Positions 45,136 through 58,743 of a DNA stretch of 64,000 nt are shown one piece after another. The stretch spans positions 7,501-71,500 of the forward strand of contig JAHBMJ010004200.1 in assembly GCA_018398765.1 (NCBI GenBank), given 5' to 3'. Each line of letters begins with the position of its first letter. Position 1 is the stretch's first letter. The position numbers and the translations under genes are program-made. Origin of the DNA: Chromera velia (taxonomy: Eukaryota; Sar; Chromeraceae). Under the pieces are notes generated by a model that did not search any database, was not told the DNA's origin, and saw only the letters and a program-made list of their open reading frames with translations.

Positions 45136-46600
45136 ACTGAAGTACTTTAGGAGACACGATCCAAGTCCCTCCCTTCAGACAGAGAATGAGTTTCGTTCTT
45201 TGACAGTGGCTTCTGACAGTCACGCGACAGTGATTCAACAAAAGAACAGACAAACAAATTAAGAATTTAGAGAAAGAAAGAAAGAAAGAAAGAAAGAAAG
45301 TGAAGGCTCATGGGACGGTGGCAGCGGGTCAGATCATAGAATGTGTGTGTGCGCACTCAGACAGCTAGAAAGAAGGAATTTGGGGGGGCTCAGCAGTGAT
45401 TCTGCAGGAAGATAGTTTCACGCTGCAGAACTCAGAAAGGAGGATCGCCACAGACGCTCTTCCTCTTTCCCCCTTTCTCCACAGTGAGAGAAACCGCCCC
45501 GTTCCCTCTGCCTTGCAACTCCGCCGTTCCCTCTTCCTTTCAGTTCATTGTCTCAGCACTGAAAAAGGGGTTTGACTTCCCATTCCTTTCCTGTCCTTCT
45601 CAATGCCCGACGCGCAACAAAACGAGGAATGCCCAGAAGCTTTAAAGAAGGGGGGCAGATGGGAGGGAAGGCCAGAGACCGTCTCCCTTCCTCTTCTTTC
45701 CCTGGAAGGAAAAAGAGAGAAGACGACGGGCGCAAAAGTGGACGCATGTGTTGAATGCATGGGGAGAGACAGACAGAAGGAAAGAGAGGTGAATCCCAAA
45801 CCTCACCAAAAAAGGGAAAGGCCGTCATCCGTTTCCGGACAGAACAGTTACCCGTCCCTTTTTCCTCACCCTCACCACATGCATTCATCCAACAAATATT
45901 AGGCACAATCACTGCCTCTCTTCTTCCTGTTCCCTTCCCACCCAGCGCACCCTTCCCTTGAGACAACAAAGAAACCCTTCTGACAGACAGCAGCTTGAAT
46001 TATGCTCACAAAGGAACGAGGACAACATGCACAAGGAAGCAAAGAACTTTCAAACACTCCCGCACCCCCCTCACAACCGATCCAAAACCCAACTGCTCCC
46101 AGGGCGTCGACATTTCGCAACGAAACCCATCTCCTCCCCCCTCTGATCCGACACACACCCGCCCTCTCTCCCTGTGTCACCCCACAAGGAGGCAAAAACA
46201 TCAGCAGGGGAGTCCGGTGCTTGAACAGACAAACCCGGACCCACTTCCATGCACACAGGTAAGGGAAGCGCCGTGGTGGAAGGGCGGGAGGGGGGACCAG
46301 AACGCGAATTGTCTCCCCCCTTATGACGTCCCGTGGACTCTCCACAAGAGCCGGAAGAAGAAGAAGAAGATGAAGATGAGTGAGATGCACCGAGAGAGTC
46401 TCGTAGAGACGAGGGAACAGGAAGGGCCAGGACTCCGGGAGTTCCTGCACCGTGGGCCATGTGACGTCACATATTCATTTGACGGAACAAAAAGTGCACA
46501 AGCAGCTGTGAAGAAACGATGACAATGCAGCATCGCACACAAAGATAGCGTCATATGGGGAGCGAAGGAACAAAAAGCAAAAATCATTAAAAGGACCACA
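45136..46600. other. Spacer or 3' end of the giant gene
   Basis: A (gaaa)n repeat lies at 45268-45300. 46071-46445 (minus) is open in two frames after an acceptor (ggtgcag, ending at 46446). One is Ser-rich and ends in TGA at 46071. The other (ELPESWPFLFPRLYETL) is in phase with the last exon I can place. It may be the terminal exon of the giant gene, but I cannot decide the frame. Confidence 0.4.
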
Positions 46601-46651
46601 AAGGGGTCATCATGCACACGGAGAAATGCTCTCTCTGCCTTTTACTTTTAC

Positions 46652-49600
46652 TTGTGCAGAGCAGTCGACCCATTCTGCCACGTCGAGGTCAGGTGCCAGC
46701 TGAGCACAAACTATACTGATGAACACACACACAAAGCAGAGAGATGAGAATCGGAGGGAAGATGCACGGCGGGATTTCCTCCGCATAATCAGACGAAGGG
46801 AGGGAGGGAGGGTCACATTTGCTTCCTGCCCTACCAAGCTGACCTTCTTTCTTCCTGCCAAAGACCAGCATTAACGAAGCACCAGGTCCGACCTTCCGCT
46901 CCCCCCTCTCTTCCTGACTAAAAGAGAGCGACACGCTGAGTCCCCCCTCGTCCCCCACAGACCCACGATTCAACTCCGGTCTACCCCCATCCCCCCCGGA
47001 GGCCCGCACTGCCCTAGAAGTAGAAGGGGTGGGGTAACGGTCAGAGGTCCAAGCTCTGACTGCCTCCAGGCAAAGAGAGCCCTCTCTCATGCCGCTCAGG
47101 GGGCGTCTCGTCGTCTTTCGCGTCTGAGGGTTGATGGAAGTTGAAGAAATCGATAAATGTGTGGCCTGATCGCTCTCCCGAACTTCCCGAGAGAGCCCGG
47201 AGAGAAACCGACAAACAGCGCCGCACGAGGCCAACGGTGCACAGACCACGGCAATCACCTCCTCCCTCTCTCCGTCGCTCTCCAGACTTGTTGCCTCTTC
47301 TCCTTCCTCCTCCTTCTCTTCCTCTTCATCACCCCCCTTTCTTTCATGATGGGCCAGGGCCGTGTGACAAACTCGGAGGGGCAAAAGAACCAATTGGGGG
47401 AAGGCTTTCACCCCTCTCTGCTGAAGATGAGTGGGGGCAGACGACGCAGCTTCAGAAGAAGAAGAAGAACGTCCCCCCCCACACCCATGCACGTGAGGAC
47501 CCTTGGAGGAAGGGGGAGGCAAGGCGTAGGTCAGCATCAGCGGCTGCATCGTTGCATCCATCGTCGATGCATCCATATTCTCTTTCTTCCTTCCTTGCTT
47601 CCCTTCTTTCTGCTCTCAATGTGTCATAAAGCGGCGGTCGCATCGGGGGGGAAGAAAAGAGGAGGAGAGCAGCAGACAAGAGGCAAAAAGCCGTTGAAAG
47701 GAAAAAACGTACCAGTACATCTGAACTCTACCTTCTTTCGAAGTTTGATCAATGAAAGAACTGAGTTGAATGAAAGAAGAAACAGCACGCAGGCCAATTT
47801 CTCCCAGCGACGCGAAAAAAAGAGAACCACAAAGATAGAAACGCGATCGACAGAAGTCTTGTTGCAGAAGAAACTGGACCTAGACAAGGAAGACCAAGCA
47901 CTATTCGATTGATTATGTGTTTCCTTCAAGGCAGACCCACCAACCTCATTGTTGATTCTGAGAGTCGGGCCCGTCAAGCGTTTGTGCGGGCTTCTAGCGG
48001 CAGGCTGGGGTTCCTCCGTGCCCTCCTCGTGAGACTTCGACAGGCCAGCAGCAACAGCTGTGAGTGTAGTGCTAAACGCAGCTGTCCACCCTGACCAGCC
48101 GGACGGTTCCTGGACCTCCTTGTTGCTCCTCTCGTCAACAGCTACCGTGGGGTGACCCCCTAGGCTCTCATCCGCAGTCACACCACCAGCTTCCGCAAAC
48201 GGGTGGATGCCGAGAGTTAGAGGCACAGATGAAGACGCACACGAGGCTTCAGCCCCCGTGGGTGTTTTCATCCCCCCCGTTTGCAGTTCTTTTTCCTTTT
48301 GTCTTCTAGAGAAGGACAGAGAAATCGAGAGGGAACTCTCCGCCCCCCCCTGTTGAACTTCAAACAACTGGTTGCCCCCCTCTCCGTCCTCCCTCATGGC
48401 TGTCACAGTGGCGGCATGGGAGGGAAGAACGGCGGGCGCAGGGAGGGGAATAGCGTCCTGCCCAGCCTGCCACTCATTCTCTCTCTCTTCGTCCTCCTCG
48501 TCTTCTGATGAAGACAGGGCCAGGGCAGCGGACCAAAATGCGTCCCATCGATTCTTCTTCTTGTTTCCGGGTTTCTTCTCATTCTTCCTCAGATCAACTT
48601 GGGTCTTTGATCTATGGCTGGTTGGAGGAATCTCATCCGACAGCAGCTGCCCCCGCTGCATTCAGTCAGAGAAACGATGCAAAAGATGAAGGAAGGAACA
48701 CAAGAGGTAAGGGACGGCCAGTGCAGTTGCAACAAAAAGAAAAAACAGGAACAAATCCGCGAACAACCAGAGACAGGCCAATGAGTCTCTATCATTCCAC
48801 CCGTCATTACTCAGTTGTTTCTTCAAAGCTCCCAAAATAAACAAACACATCTGCATGGCTTGAGAGACCTTCATCAAAGAGTGTAATAGACGAGAGAGTC
48901 TCTGTGCATGTGAGCGGAAGGAAGTCTTTTGCAGCAATCCAAAAAGACGTGCACGCGTTCATGTGTGACCAACCTGAAGGGCTCCACTCCGATTTCCGAA
49001 ATCTGCCTCCGAGCTTCCCCCCAGCGGTCCGATCTCCCCCTGGGGGTGTGGAAGAGCCACAGTGACTTTGTCGAGAGAGGCCCCGAAAGGAGCGGGGGGG
49101 GGGAGGCGGGCTTCATCGGGTCCGTCGAGGGTGGGGTGGTCCTGGTTGTGTTGCGTGCGTCGGAGAGACGGCAAGAGTGGACCTGGGGGAGGAGTCTTGG
49201 CGCTTTCCTTCTTCATATGCACCCCGTCCCTCTGTCCCTGTGCCGTCGTATCCAACCCCGCTGGGTCCTCCTCCCTTTCTGTTGAAGAGGAGAAAGAAAG
49301 AGTGCCACTCTGTCTTCTACAGACAAATGCAGACGGGGGAACGTGCCCCTCTGCATGCAGACCCGCAGACTCACTTGGTCCCCCTCTTCCGACTCCAGCC
49401 TCCTCCTGTGTTCCCTTTCCGTCCTCAGTAGAAGGAAATGAAGACAAGGGAGCAAACGGAGACTCAGTCTCGAGAACACCCAGGGCCTCCAGGAGAGCTG
49501 CATTCACGTGCATCGACAGACAGACAGATAGAGAGACAGGTGGGTGGGTGGATGAAGAATATGGAAGAAGCGGGGAGCAAAAGATGTAGCAGGAAGAAAA

Positions 49601-50023
49601 ACGGAAGAACTGGAAAATACTCTGCATGCAATTTGACAAACATGGATACCAGCCAGGATTTTTTCTCTCCTGTCACATCATACCAGACCAACCCACCTAG
49701 CTCTCCTTAATTTTCTCCTTTCCTTTCCTGGTCATTCACTCAACTGACTGACGCGATCGAGGAGCCACTTGAAGCAGCAGGGCGTCGGTGCAGGCATGCA
49801 CAGGAGTGGGCGCAACGGTCTTCTTCAGTCGCACAAGCAACAGAGAGTCGCTCCACAGAGGAATTTCGACACCCTGCAGTCAGTGCACGTCCGTCACAGA
49901 AGAGCAGCACAGAAGAGAAAGAAGGTAAACGGTGTGGCATAGGAGTCTCTTTTCCTTCTTGAAGGCAAGACAAAGAAAAGAAAGACATGACGACCAATCC
50001 TAAAACAAAAAACGGGAGTAAAA

Positions 50024-50062
<39 letters not shown>

Positions 50063-53000
50063 AAAGGACTGACGACTTCTCATAGAAGTGAAACATGTAA
50101 TAAACCATGCCACAAAAGCAATTGCGAGTCAAAAAGAGGACAGCAAGAGAAGAAATAAAATAATTGATTGACCGAACAGGTGCAACCCCCTCCGCCCCAA
50201 ACAAGAGTCGCACTCACTCACCCAAATCTCCGAAAGAGGCACACGGACGAGCACCCCCTTTTCCTCTGCCGTCTCCCCCTGCCCCCTTTTTCTTTGGAGC
50301 AGTAGCAGTCTCTTCTCCTTCTCACTCCAAGCAGACGAAGCCCCAGAGCTCCCCCTTCGAGGCGGACGGAGAGAGACCACCAAGTCCCCACGGGTGACCA
50401 TCAGGGAAGCACGAATACTGGACACAGAGGGTTGAGAGGGACTCTCGATCTGCGCGCACAAACACAAAATGTCATTTCTCTCCCAGGGTTCAAATACACT
50501 AAGCATACGTGAACGCTACTAGGAACATAGGGACGAAAAGTGTTGCCCACCCAGATGCAGATACATGAAGTCAGCCGAAAGAAAGTCTTTCGAATCCTCA
50601 AAAATGCAGAGTCAGAGAGGACAGAGAGGACTATCTGTGCTTTCTTCGCTTTCCCTTTTCCCCCTTCCGACCTGACGAGAAGGATCTGCCCCGTTCGTTT
50701 GTCCAGTCATCCCAAATGAAGCAGACGAAGAAGAGGAAGAGGAAGAGGATGCCTGAGAGGACAGAGACGGGTCAACCAACCCCCCACAAGAACTTGAGGA
50801 GGCACCCCCCTTTGCCTGCTCCACAGAAGCCCTAGAGCTACAGGGTGCTAACAAGTTATAAAACAAAACACCCCCAGTGTAGACGACTGCATCAGGGGTA
50901 CCTCCTCCCTCTGTTCCCTTGACACCCTCTAGATCTTGACTGGGGGGCACAACCTCCTTTGTGTGTTCCACTGCGAGGCGGAGCAGCTCCTCGTCCACAG
51001 CATTCAGACCCCACATCAAGAGACACGAACCCAGGGCGGCGCCACGGGCCGCCGCCACAGATGAGCTGGATGATTTGGTTTCCATCTCAGCCTCCCCCTC
51101 TTCTCCTTCCACCCCAGGAGGGTGCTCTCTTTTCGCCTCTCTGTCCGACTCCAGAGGCAACTCCAGAGGAGGAGTCACAGCTGCGGATGATGAAGAGGAA
51201 GAAGATGCACCAGTGCCCACACCCTCTGCCTCCTCTCCGTCTCCTTCTGGTACTACAAAACCCTGCAGACTTCCCCCACTTCCCTTCTCATCCCCTTTTT
51301 TCCCACCGCAATGATCGGACTGTTCCACGTCAGTCTCGGCAGTCGTTGCAGCTGTGAGGGTCCGACCAACCACCAGACCCCCACTCTCAACATGCTGCAC
51401 AACCCGCCTTCCGGGACCCCCGGCTCCATCAAGTGGGACCTCCCGGTTGACTGCCGGATTCATCGCAGGCGTTTCTCTCTCTTCAACACCGCTTTGAACT
51501 TCCTGACCTTCCTCCCCCTTCTTGCCTGTGTCCAACCACTGCCGACCTTTGGCAAGGACAGTCGAAAACCACTCTTTCGCCTTCGCTGCTGCTGCAGCGG
51601 GTGCTTCAAAACTGCCAGGGGGGGCGGCGGATGAACTTGATGGGGTGGTGTCAGACAGCAGGGGTCTGTCTCTCTCTTGCTGATCTGCTTTTGCGGATGA
51701 AGCACTTTCACTTTCCCTGTGCGGGGGTTCTCCTGCTTCTCCTTTTTCTCTCTCAGGTTGCCTTCCTGGAAAAGACGGGGGCGCAACCGCGTCCTCCTTC
51801 TTTATCGGCTTTGCATCTCTCTCTAAGTCTGACAAGTCCTCTGCCTCCTCTCCGCTCTCCCCCCATGCCTCCAATTCTTCTTCGTCCGTCTCTCCCAACA
51901 ACAAACTGAGTGAGAAGGCAGCCTTGCCTTTCTCTCGCTTCTTCAGAGGACGGCGGACTGTCCGATAAACCGTTTGTGCCGCACTGGAGGCAGCAGCAGA
52001 GACGACAGAAGAGTGCGAAGGCAACTCTCCTGGACGGCGGGGAGCTGCTCTCACCGACACCCCTGCCGTCCCCTCAGGCGGCAGCTGGGGAACGCACGAG
52101 GCAGCTGCCGCTGTTGGCAGGGGTGCTGTGAAAGCGACTGACTCTGAAGCATCTGAAATCTCCGTGGGCGCTGCGTTTGTCAAAGTCTGTTGGAGTGCGC
52201 CTCTGATTTTTTTGATCTTTCCACGGGTCCCTCCCGGTTTCGGTTTTCTCGATTTCGACCGACCTGTAAAGAATTCATATGCAAAACCTCCTCCCCACCA
52301 GTTTGCCTCCTCTTCTTCGTCTTCCTCTTCTGAATCGTGAGACTCAATTGGGGGGGGGGCATCGGACCCTCTGGGTGGTATACTGATCGAGAGGGGGCGG
52401 GGGGACTTTTGGCTTTCGTTTGGGGCAAATGCAGTGCCTAAGGGAGGCATTGCAGAAGGGGGGGTTTGGGCACTGTTTGCGGTTTGGAGTGTGTTTTTCT
52501 GACGCGGTTCAACGGTGTGTCCATCCGGCGATTTCTCTCCAGATGCCGGGACGAGACCGTTGGCAACGGGGTGTTTGGATGTTTCTTTCTTGGCAACAAC
52601 TGCACCCCTTCCTTTCTTCCCTCTCCCAAAGAGGAAAGAGAAAACACCGCGACCCTCTCCCCTCCTTGCGTTCCTCTGCCGAATGGCTTTCAGTGTGTCT
52701 AAGCGCTTTGCATACGCAGACAGCACAAGCGCAAACGCACGCCTGTCCAGCATCTCCGCCGCCCCCTCCAGTGAGGGCCCCAGCCGGCGGGGAGGACGCA
52801 GGTCCAGAAGGGCAACCTCTTCTCCCTTCCCTGTCGCCCTCCCACCCGCCGGGGTTTCGGACTCTGCATCATCAACTTTGGCTTTGGGGGCCGATCCTGA
52901 GGTGAGTGGATGGGTGAAGAAGGTCACAAACGCGCCATAGTTCCGAACGCTCAGCGCAACGGAGAAAGGTGTATCGTCAGTCAGGGTCCTTGCGTTCAAC

Positions 53001-56000
53001 GCTGAGGACTCGACTACCTCGAGGAGTGACACTCCTTCCGTCTCTTCCCTCGCATTCGTCTCCGAGGACCCTGACGGAGACGGGAAGGAAGAGGGAAGGA
53101 GGTCACCCAAATCTAAAGATCTGGCGCTATCCAGACTCCCTCGCAGTCCTGACAGCAAATGGTGAAGGACAGCGGCTTTTCTGCACGGAGCTGCTGCCGC
53201 CAGGTGCAACGCCATCCACCCTCTCTTGGAGACAGCAGGGAGGACACAAAGGACCAGATGCACAAGGGGAGCAGGCAAGTCCGGTACACACGCTTCAAGG
53301 CTTCTCTCTGCGTCCTGAACAGCCCCCAATTCGCCTGCATTAGAAAGAGAGAGAGAGTGGGGGAGGGCGCAAAGAAAACAAATCATGGCAAAAAAGGCAC
53401 GGGAATCACGGGAAGATTTTGAAGTCGGGTTTGTCGTGCCTCCTCTCATCACGCACTCATTTCTTTGTCTTTGACTTGGAGGGATTTCCTTCAATTCCAA
53501 TCAGACCTCTTCCTGTGGCTTGGAGGGATTTCCTTCAATTCCAATCAGACCTCTTCCTGTGGCAGCTGCGCAGCCTATACAAGCCTATTTCGAATAGAAC
53601 GTATACACACAGAAGAATGGCAGTGCGGTGCGACCTTGCAACGAGGCTGCATGTGCCCCCCATCATTTCCTGCAGCCCCCTCCCTCCTCCCCTGCTCCCT
53701 CCACTCACTGACCACTTGCACATGCGAGGAAGAAAGCACGGAAGCTCTCAATTTTCTTCTCCTCTTCTTTCTCACGGGTTATTCCCGCCTCGGGCTCCCT
53801 TTTCAGGTCTTGCACCTCATTTTCCTCCCCTTCCATCCCAGACCTAGACGCTGTCCGACTTTCTCTAGTCACACACACACGATCAACCAACTCGGACACC
53901 ACAGCCTTGACAACAGAACGCACGCGGCCGTCAACCGGAAGGGTGCCACTCGAACGAGGGCAAAAGCCCTGCTGAAGGTGAGGAGCCCCGGAAGGGGAAC
54001 GTCGCGCCCCCTCTTCCCACCGTGTCGGCATCGCATCGACAGCCTTCGCATTCGGGGGCAGACTGTCTTCAGACAAACCGTCAGACTGAAACCCCTCTTC
54101 CCCTGTCTGACTCTCTTCTTCTTCTCCTTCTTTTCTCGAAAGAGGACTCTGCCGTTTCTTCCGAGCAGCTGCCCCCCCCTCTCCCTCTCCCTCACCCCGC
54201 GTATGAAGGATCGGGTCTTGATCCAGAATCGAGGAGATCATCGCAGAGAAGGAAAGGGGCGAGGAGGAACTGACAGCAGCAGCAGTAGCAGCAGCAGGGA
54301 CACTGCCTACCTCGACACCATCAGCAGTTCCGATCACACCGCCACTTCGCATCGGACTGCGGGAGGCGGGGGGGGGCTTCCCGAACATTCGACGGAGTGC
54401 TGCCATCAGGATTGCATTTTGCTCCTCTACCTGCTTGTCCCCTCTACCCCTCAGACTTTTCTTTATGCTCTCCTTTCCAGTCACACCGAGGGAGTTTGCA
54501 ATGGCATCGGAGAGTAAAGCCGAGAGCGTCTCTGACGCACGCTTCAACTCCTCTTCCAGCGCCTTTGCAGAAAGACTCCGAAGAGAATCCACGCAACTGT
54601 CTCTCTCTTCCTGCACGTCCATGCAGAAAGAGACAGCATGAACCAAGCAAAAAACGGACTCTATCCTCAGAAGAAGACAGAAAAGGAACACATTTTCCAT
54701 CTCATCAGCTAATGTACAATGAAACGAGAAATCTGTCGCCTGACAAAAGATAGCAACTACCATGCCAAATGTCGGAGAGAAAAAAGGCAGCAGAAAAGAA
54801 AGAGACAGAGAAAGAAACCAACCCACCCACCTGAAGGAGCTGGGCCTCATCATCTGCAGAACCGCCGCCTGTCCGATGCCGAATCCCGCCCCCCACTGAT
54901 CTCTCCCTTTCTTGCCCCACTGCGCTAGGGGCCTGGCTGGTTCTCCGACTCCTGCTCAGAGAAGAAGCCCCGGTCTCTGCACCACCCGCTTGTAGGGCCG
55001 GGGCCCTCAGGCGAAGCGAGGAGAACGGAGAGGTCCCTCCGCCGGGGCCCTGAAAGTCCATACGGGGACGACCAAATCGATCGGTCGCAAGATCGGACTC
55101 ATCCGACCCTACCTCGCTGTCTTCCTGGCTGCTCATTCCCTCAATGTGACCATCACTGTCCCTCTCTTCTGCTCTCTCCAACTCGTCACCTGTGCCATCC
55201 TCTCCCTCCTCACTGCCGTCTCGCCCTGCTTGAGCGGCTGCATCAATGATACGAGTAGCGAGGCCCGTGAAAGAGATTGACATGGGGCTCCTCCATTCAG
55301 CTGCCTCTGGGCTCTCCTGCTCTGTCTTCCCTTTCCCCCTCCCGACGCGCTTGTTGTTCTTCCCATCTCGTCTCGCAATAGGAAGAGAGACTCGCGGAGG
55401 GGAGGGAAGGCCTCCGTCTGAAAGCATGGGCTGTCTCTGTGCCGGCAAAGGACGGAGTTTCGCCCCGTCTCCCTCGTACCTTTGTCGATCGTTTCGTTCC
55501 GAAGCCTGACGGGAGGAAGAGGAGACGGGATTAGACCGAGAGAGCACAGATCCCCCGAGGTCAAAGTACTCTCTTCCCATGTCCATCTTCTCAAACTCTC
55601 CTATCGACACGGTGGCTGTCGTTGGGAAGGAGAAAGCCGCAGAGGGGGACATACACCCTGCACGGTTACCCTTCTGAGACCCCACAGGCTGCTTTCGAAG
55701 CGCATCAGTCCCCGAGAGGCGACCTCTCTCATCCCCAGACACCGTGACTACTGTCGAGGAAGGGGACAAATTCGAGGGGGACACTTGGCTTGCCAGATCC
55801 CTGCTTCTGTGCTGTGGTCCATCCATCAAGGGACTCAAAAGAACCCCGCCGCTAGTCTCGTTCTCTCCCTCCCCAAAGTCCCCCGCCTCCGAGCCTCCTG
55901 CCGCGTGGACGGCCTCAGCCACCAACATGTGCACGGAAGGCCGGAAAGGCAGGATTTCAAAGTCCTCACACGCTGCTAGAGGTGTGAGGGGCGTACGATC

Positions 56001-58704
56001 CCCCCCCCAGTCTGCGGATGCCACAGCGTCCTGAGCAAACGAATCCAACATCATCAGAGACGCACACTCAGGCTGCGGATCTGACGACCGATCGGGGTCT
56101 TCGGGGACGGCGTTGACAGGGACACTCCACCCATCTGACGGTTCTCTGTCTTCACCGTCTCGGTCTTTCCAGAAGAACGCAGGGCGGTGGGGAAACGGGA
56201 CTGAGCCTTGGCAGCCGGGCGACCCCGCAACGTCCTCCGCATGACTAGCACTTCCCCCCCTCAGCCCCGTCCCTCCGCCCCCCTCCCCATTGCTGGAACT
56301 GCCAGAGTCTGTATCCCCCGACACTCCCCCAGCGTCCTGATGGGCCCCAGCAGATCCAGAGCGAGAAGGGAGAACTTGTCTTTCAGCTGATGAGAGCGCA
56401 CCAGGGGTCAGCGTCGTGGCTCGTGCATCGATTCTTCCTTTGCTGCTCGNNNNNNNNNNNNNNNNNNNNNNNNNNNNNNNNNNNNNNNNNNNNNNNNNNN
56501 NNNNNNNNNNNNNNNNNNNNNNNNNNNNNNNNNNNNNNNNNNNNNNNNNNNNCCCACAATGGAAACCCCCGAAGCACCAAACTGGGGCCTCACTGGGTTC
56601 ACGCTGCCACCCCTACCCCGTATGACTTTTGATCGCATTCGTCCCTGAAGTCTCCAGAGTTCGGATCGGACGTGTTTGATGCCCTCCTCCGTCAGGGGAA
56701 TTTCAGACAGGGCGGCACCAAAAATCGAATCAAAATCTTCGGGAGGCTCCCCAGTAGGTTCCCACTCAGCAAGCTCCTTGGCAAAACCCTGCAGCAATAA
56801 GAATGCACATTGGAATCATCACACAATGCAAACGCCGTGGATGAACACACCTGTTCGGGCAAAAAAAGTGTATGTCTAGACTGTAAAAGCAAAGGAGCGA
56901 GCAACCTCCGTCCCCGTCTCCCAACGCCTCCGCCAAAACTGGGAAACATGCAGATGCGCACCCGCCTCCTCCCCCTCACCTACCTACCTGTGAATAAGCA
57001 AGCAGGTCGCCATCACAATGGATCTTCACAAGGGTGTACGCCAGCATCCGCACATCGTCAACCAAGGCCTCTCTGGCCTCCTCTGCCGTCTCCACCTGTC
57101 TCCTCAAAACTTCGTTCTCTTTATCTCGGAACATAAGGGCACGACTAAACAGGTCGGCAGACTTCCGTGGCTGGGCCTCACCGACAGATCCCGCCGCTGC
57201 CGCCGCAGCTCCCACCTTCGCTGCTTGGGACTCGACCGCGCTCTTCTTCTGCCCCCTCGCTGCCACCTCCAGTTCGTAACAGCGTGCTGTGAGAGCGTCT
57301 ACAGCTCTCTCGCGGTCAAGCAGGGCTAGGCGCAGACGCCGCAAAGCCGCAGCAGCCGCCGGATCCTCGCTTTCGGGCGGGGCTCCAATGAGCACTGTGC
57401 GAGCTTCAGCAAAGGCTGCACCAAATGGCAGTTTAAACATTTGCACAGACAGCCACTGGCACTCACACTGACGCACGCATGAGAAGACGCTCTTCCAGCA
57501 AGGGAGAAAGGGATGCGATTGGCCAGCCAGTGTAAGAAATGGGATATTTGGCATAATCGATCGACGTATGTGAAAAGAAAGGCTATGAATGGGATAGGAC
57601 TTCGGACGAAAAAATCGAAGCCGTGACAGCGCCGTCTCCAGAATATTTTGTTTACGTGTACACTCCCACGTCGAGAGGAAACCACTCACCTTTGGTATCT
57701 CTGAGCGTCGCCTCTTTCCTCCACCTCGGTTTGACACCTCCCGCGTTACCCCTGTCACCATCCTCATCACTGCTCTCACCCCCTGCAGCTTGACTACCAC
57801 CCAGGGCCCCCTCGCTAGCAGCTGATTGCGACGCGTCCCCTCCTTTCTTCGACCTCTCCTCCACTGCACGTCCGATGGAGTCACCATGGTGTCGCACCGC
57901 ATCCACCAACTGCGCACGAGCACGGAGGAGCGCGTCCTCTGTGTCGTCCAGCCGTCTCTGCAGTTCTTCCCGCTCACGTAGCCCCTCTCCTGAAGCCTCC
58001 CCGAGACTCTGGGCAGAGGACCCCAGGCCCCCGTGACCCTCAGCCGCGAGTTCCTGCAAGCAGAGTAGTTCGTTGGGCAGCCAGCAGAACAATTTGGGCC
58101 TTGCATCTCACATAAGTCTATGCATGGGTGGGTAGATGAGTGTGCAGAGAGTCAGAATTGTCGCGCTTTTGTGGAGCTGGTGTTTTTCCCGGATTCAGAA
58201 CGGAAGTCGACCACCTGAACAATCCCCACGAGGAGCCTTTGAAGCTGCTTCATTGACAGTCTTTCTCGATGCACCGTCTCGTGTCAGGAGACATCACCGA
58301 GATGACGGACCAACACTGCTCGATCTAAAGCATCAGGAGCGGCTTTGCAGGGCATCTCGAGTACGAAGAAAACCGAACCCTGGGCGGAAAGACACACAAG
58401 AAGGAAGGTCGTGTGGGAGATTAAAAGGCTCGGTGCAGACGAAGATCGAAGGACGAAGAAAACAATCCGGCCGGTGAAAAGAAGAAAGCCCCCCTGAGTC
58501 TCACCGCTTGAAGCTGCATCCTCCGCAGTTGTGCTTCTGCTTTCGCCTGCCCCTCACGTGCCTGCATGGACAGCCCGCAATACAATAGATATCAGGACCT
58601 GAAATAGCAAAGGTGGGAAGGGATTGAGGGGGGAAGAAAGGAAGAAAAGAAGGAAGAGAGACACCCTGAATTCGACACCCTAAACCAAGCAGAGGAAACA
58701 GAGG

Positions 58705-58743
<39 letters not shown>
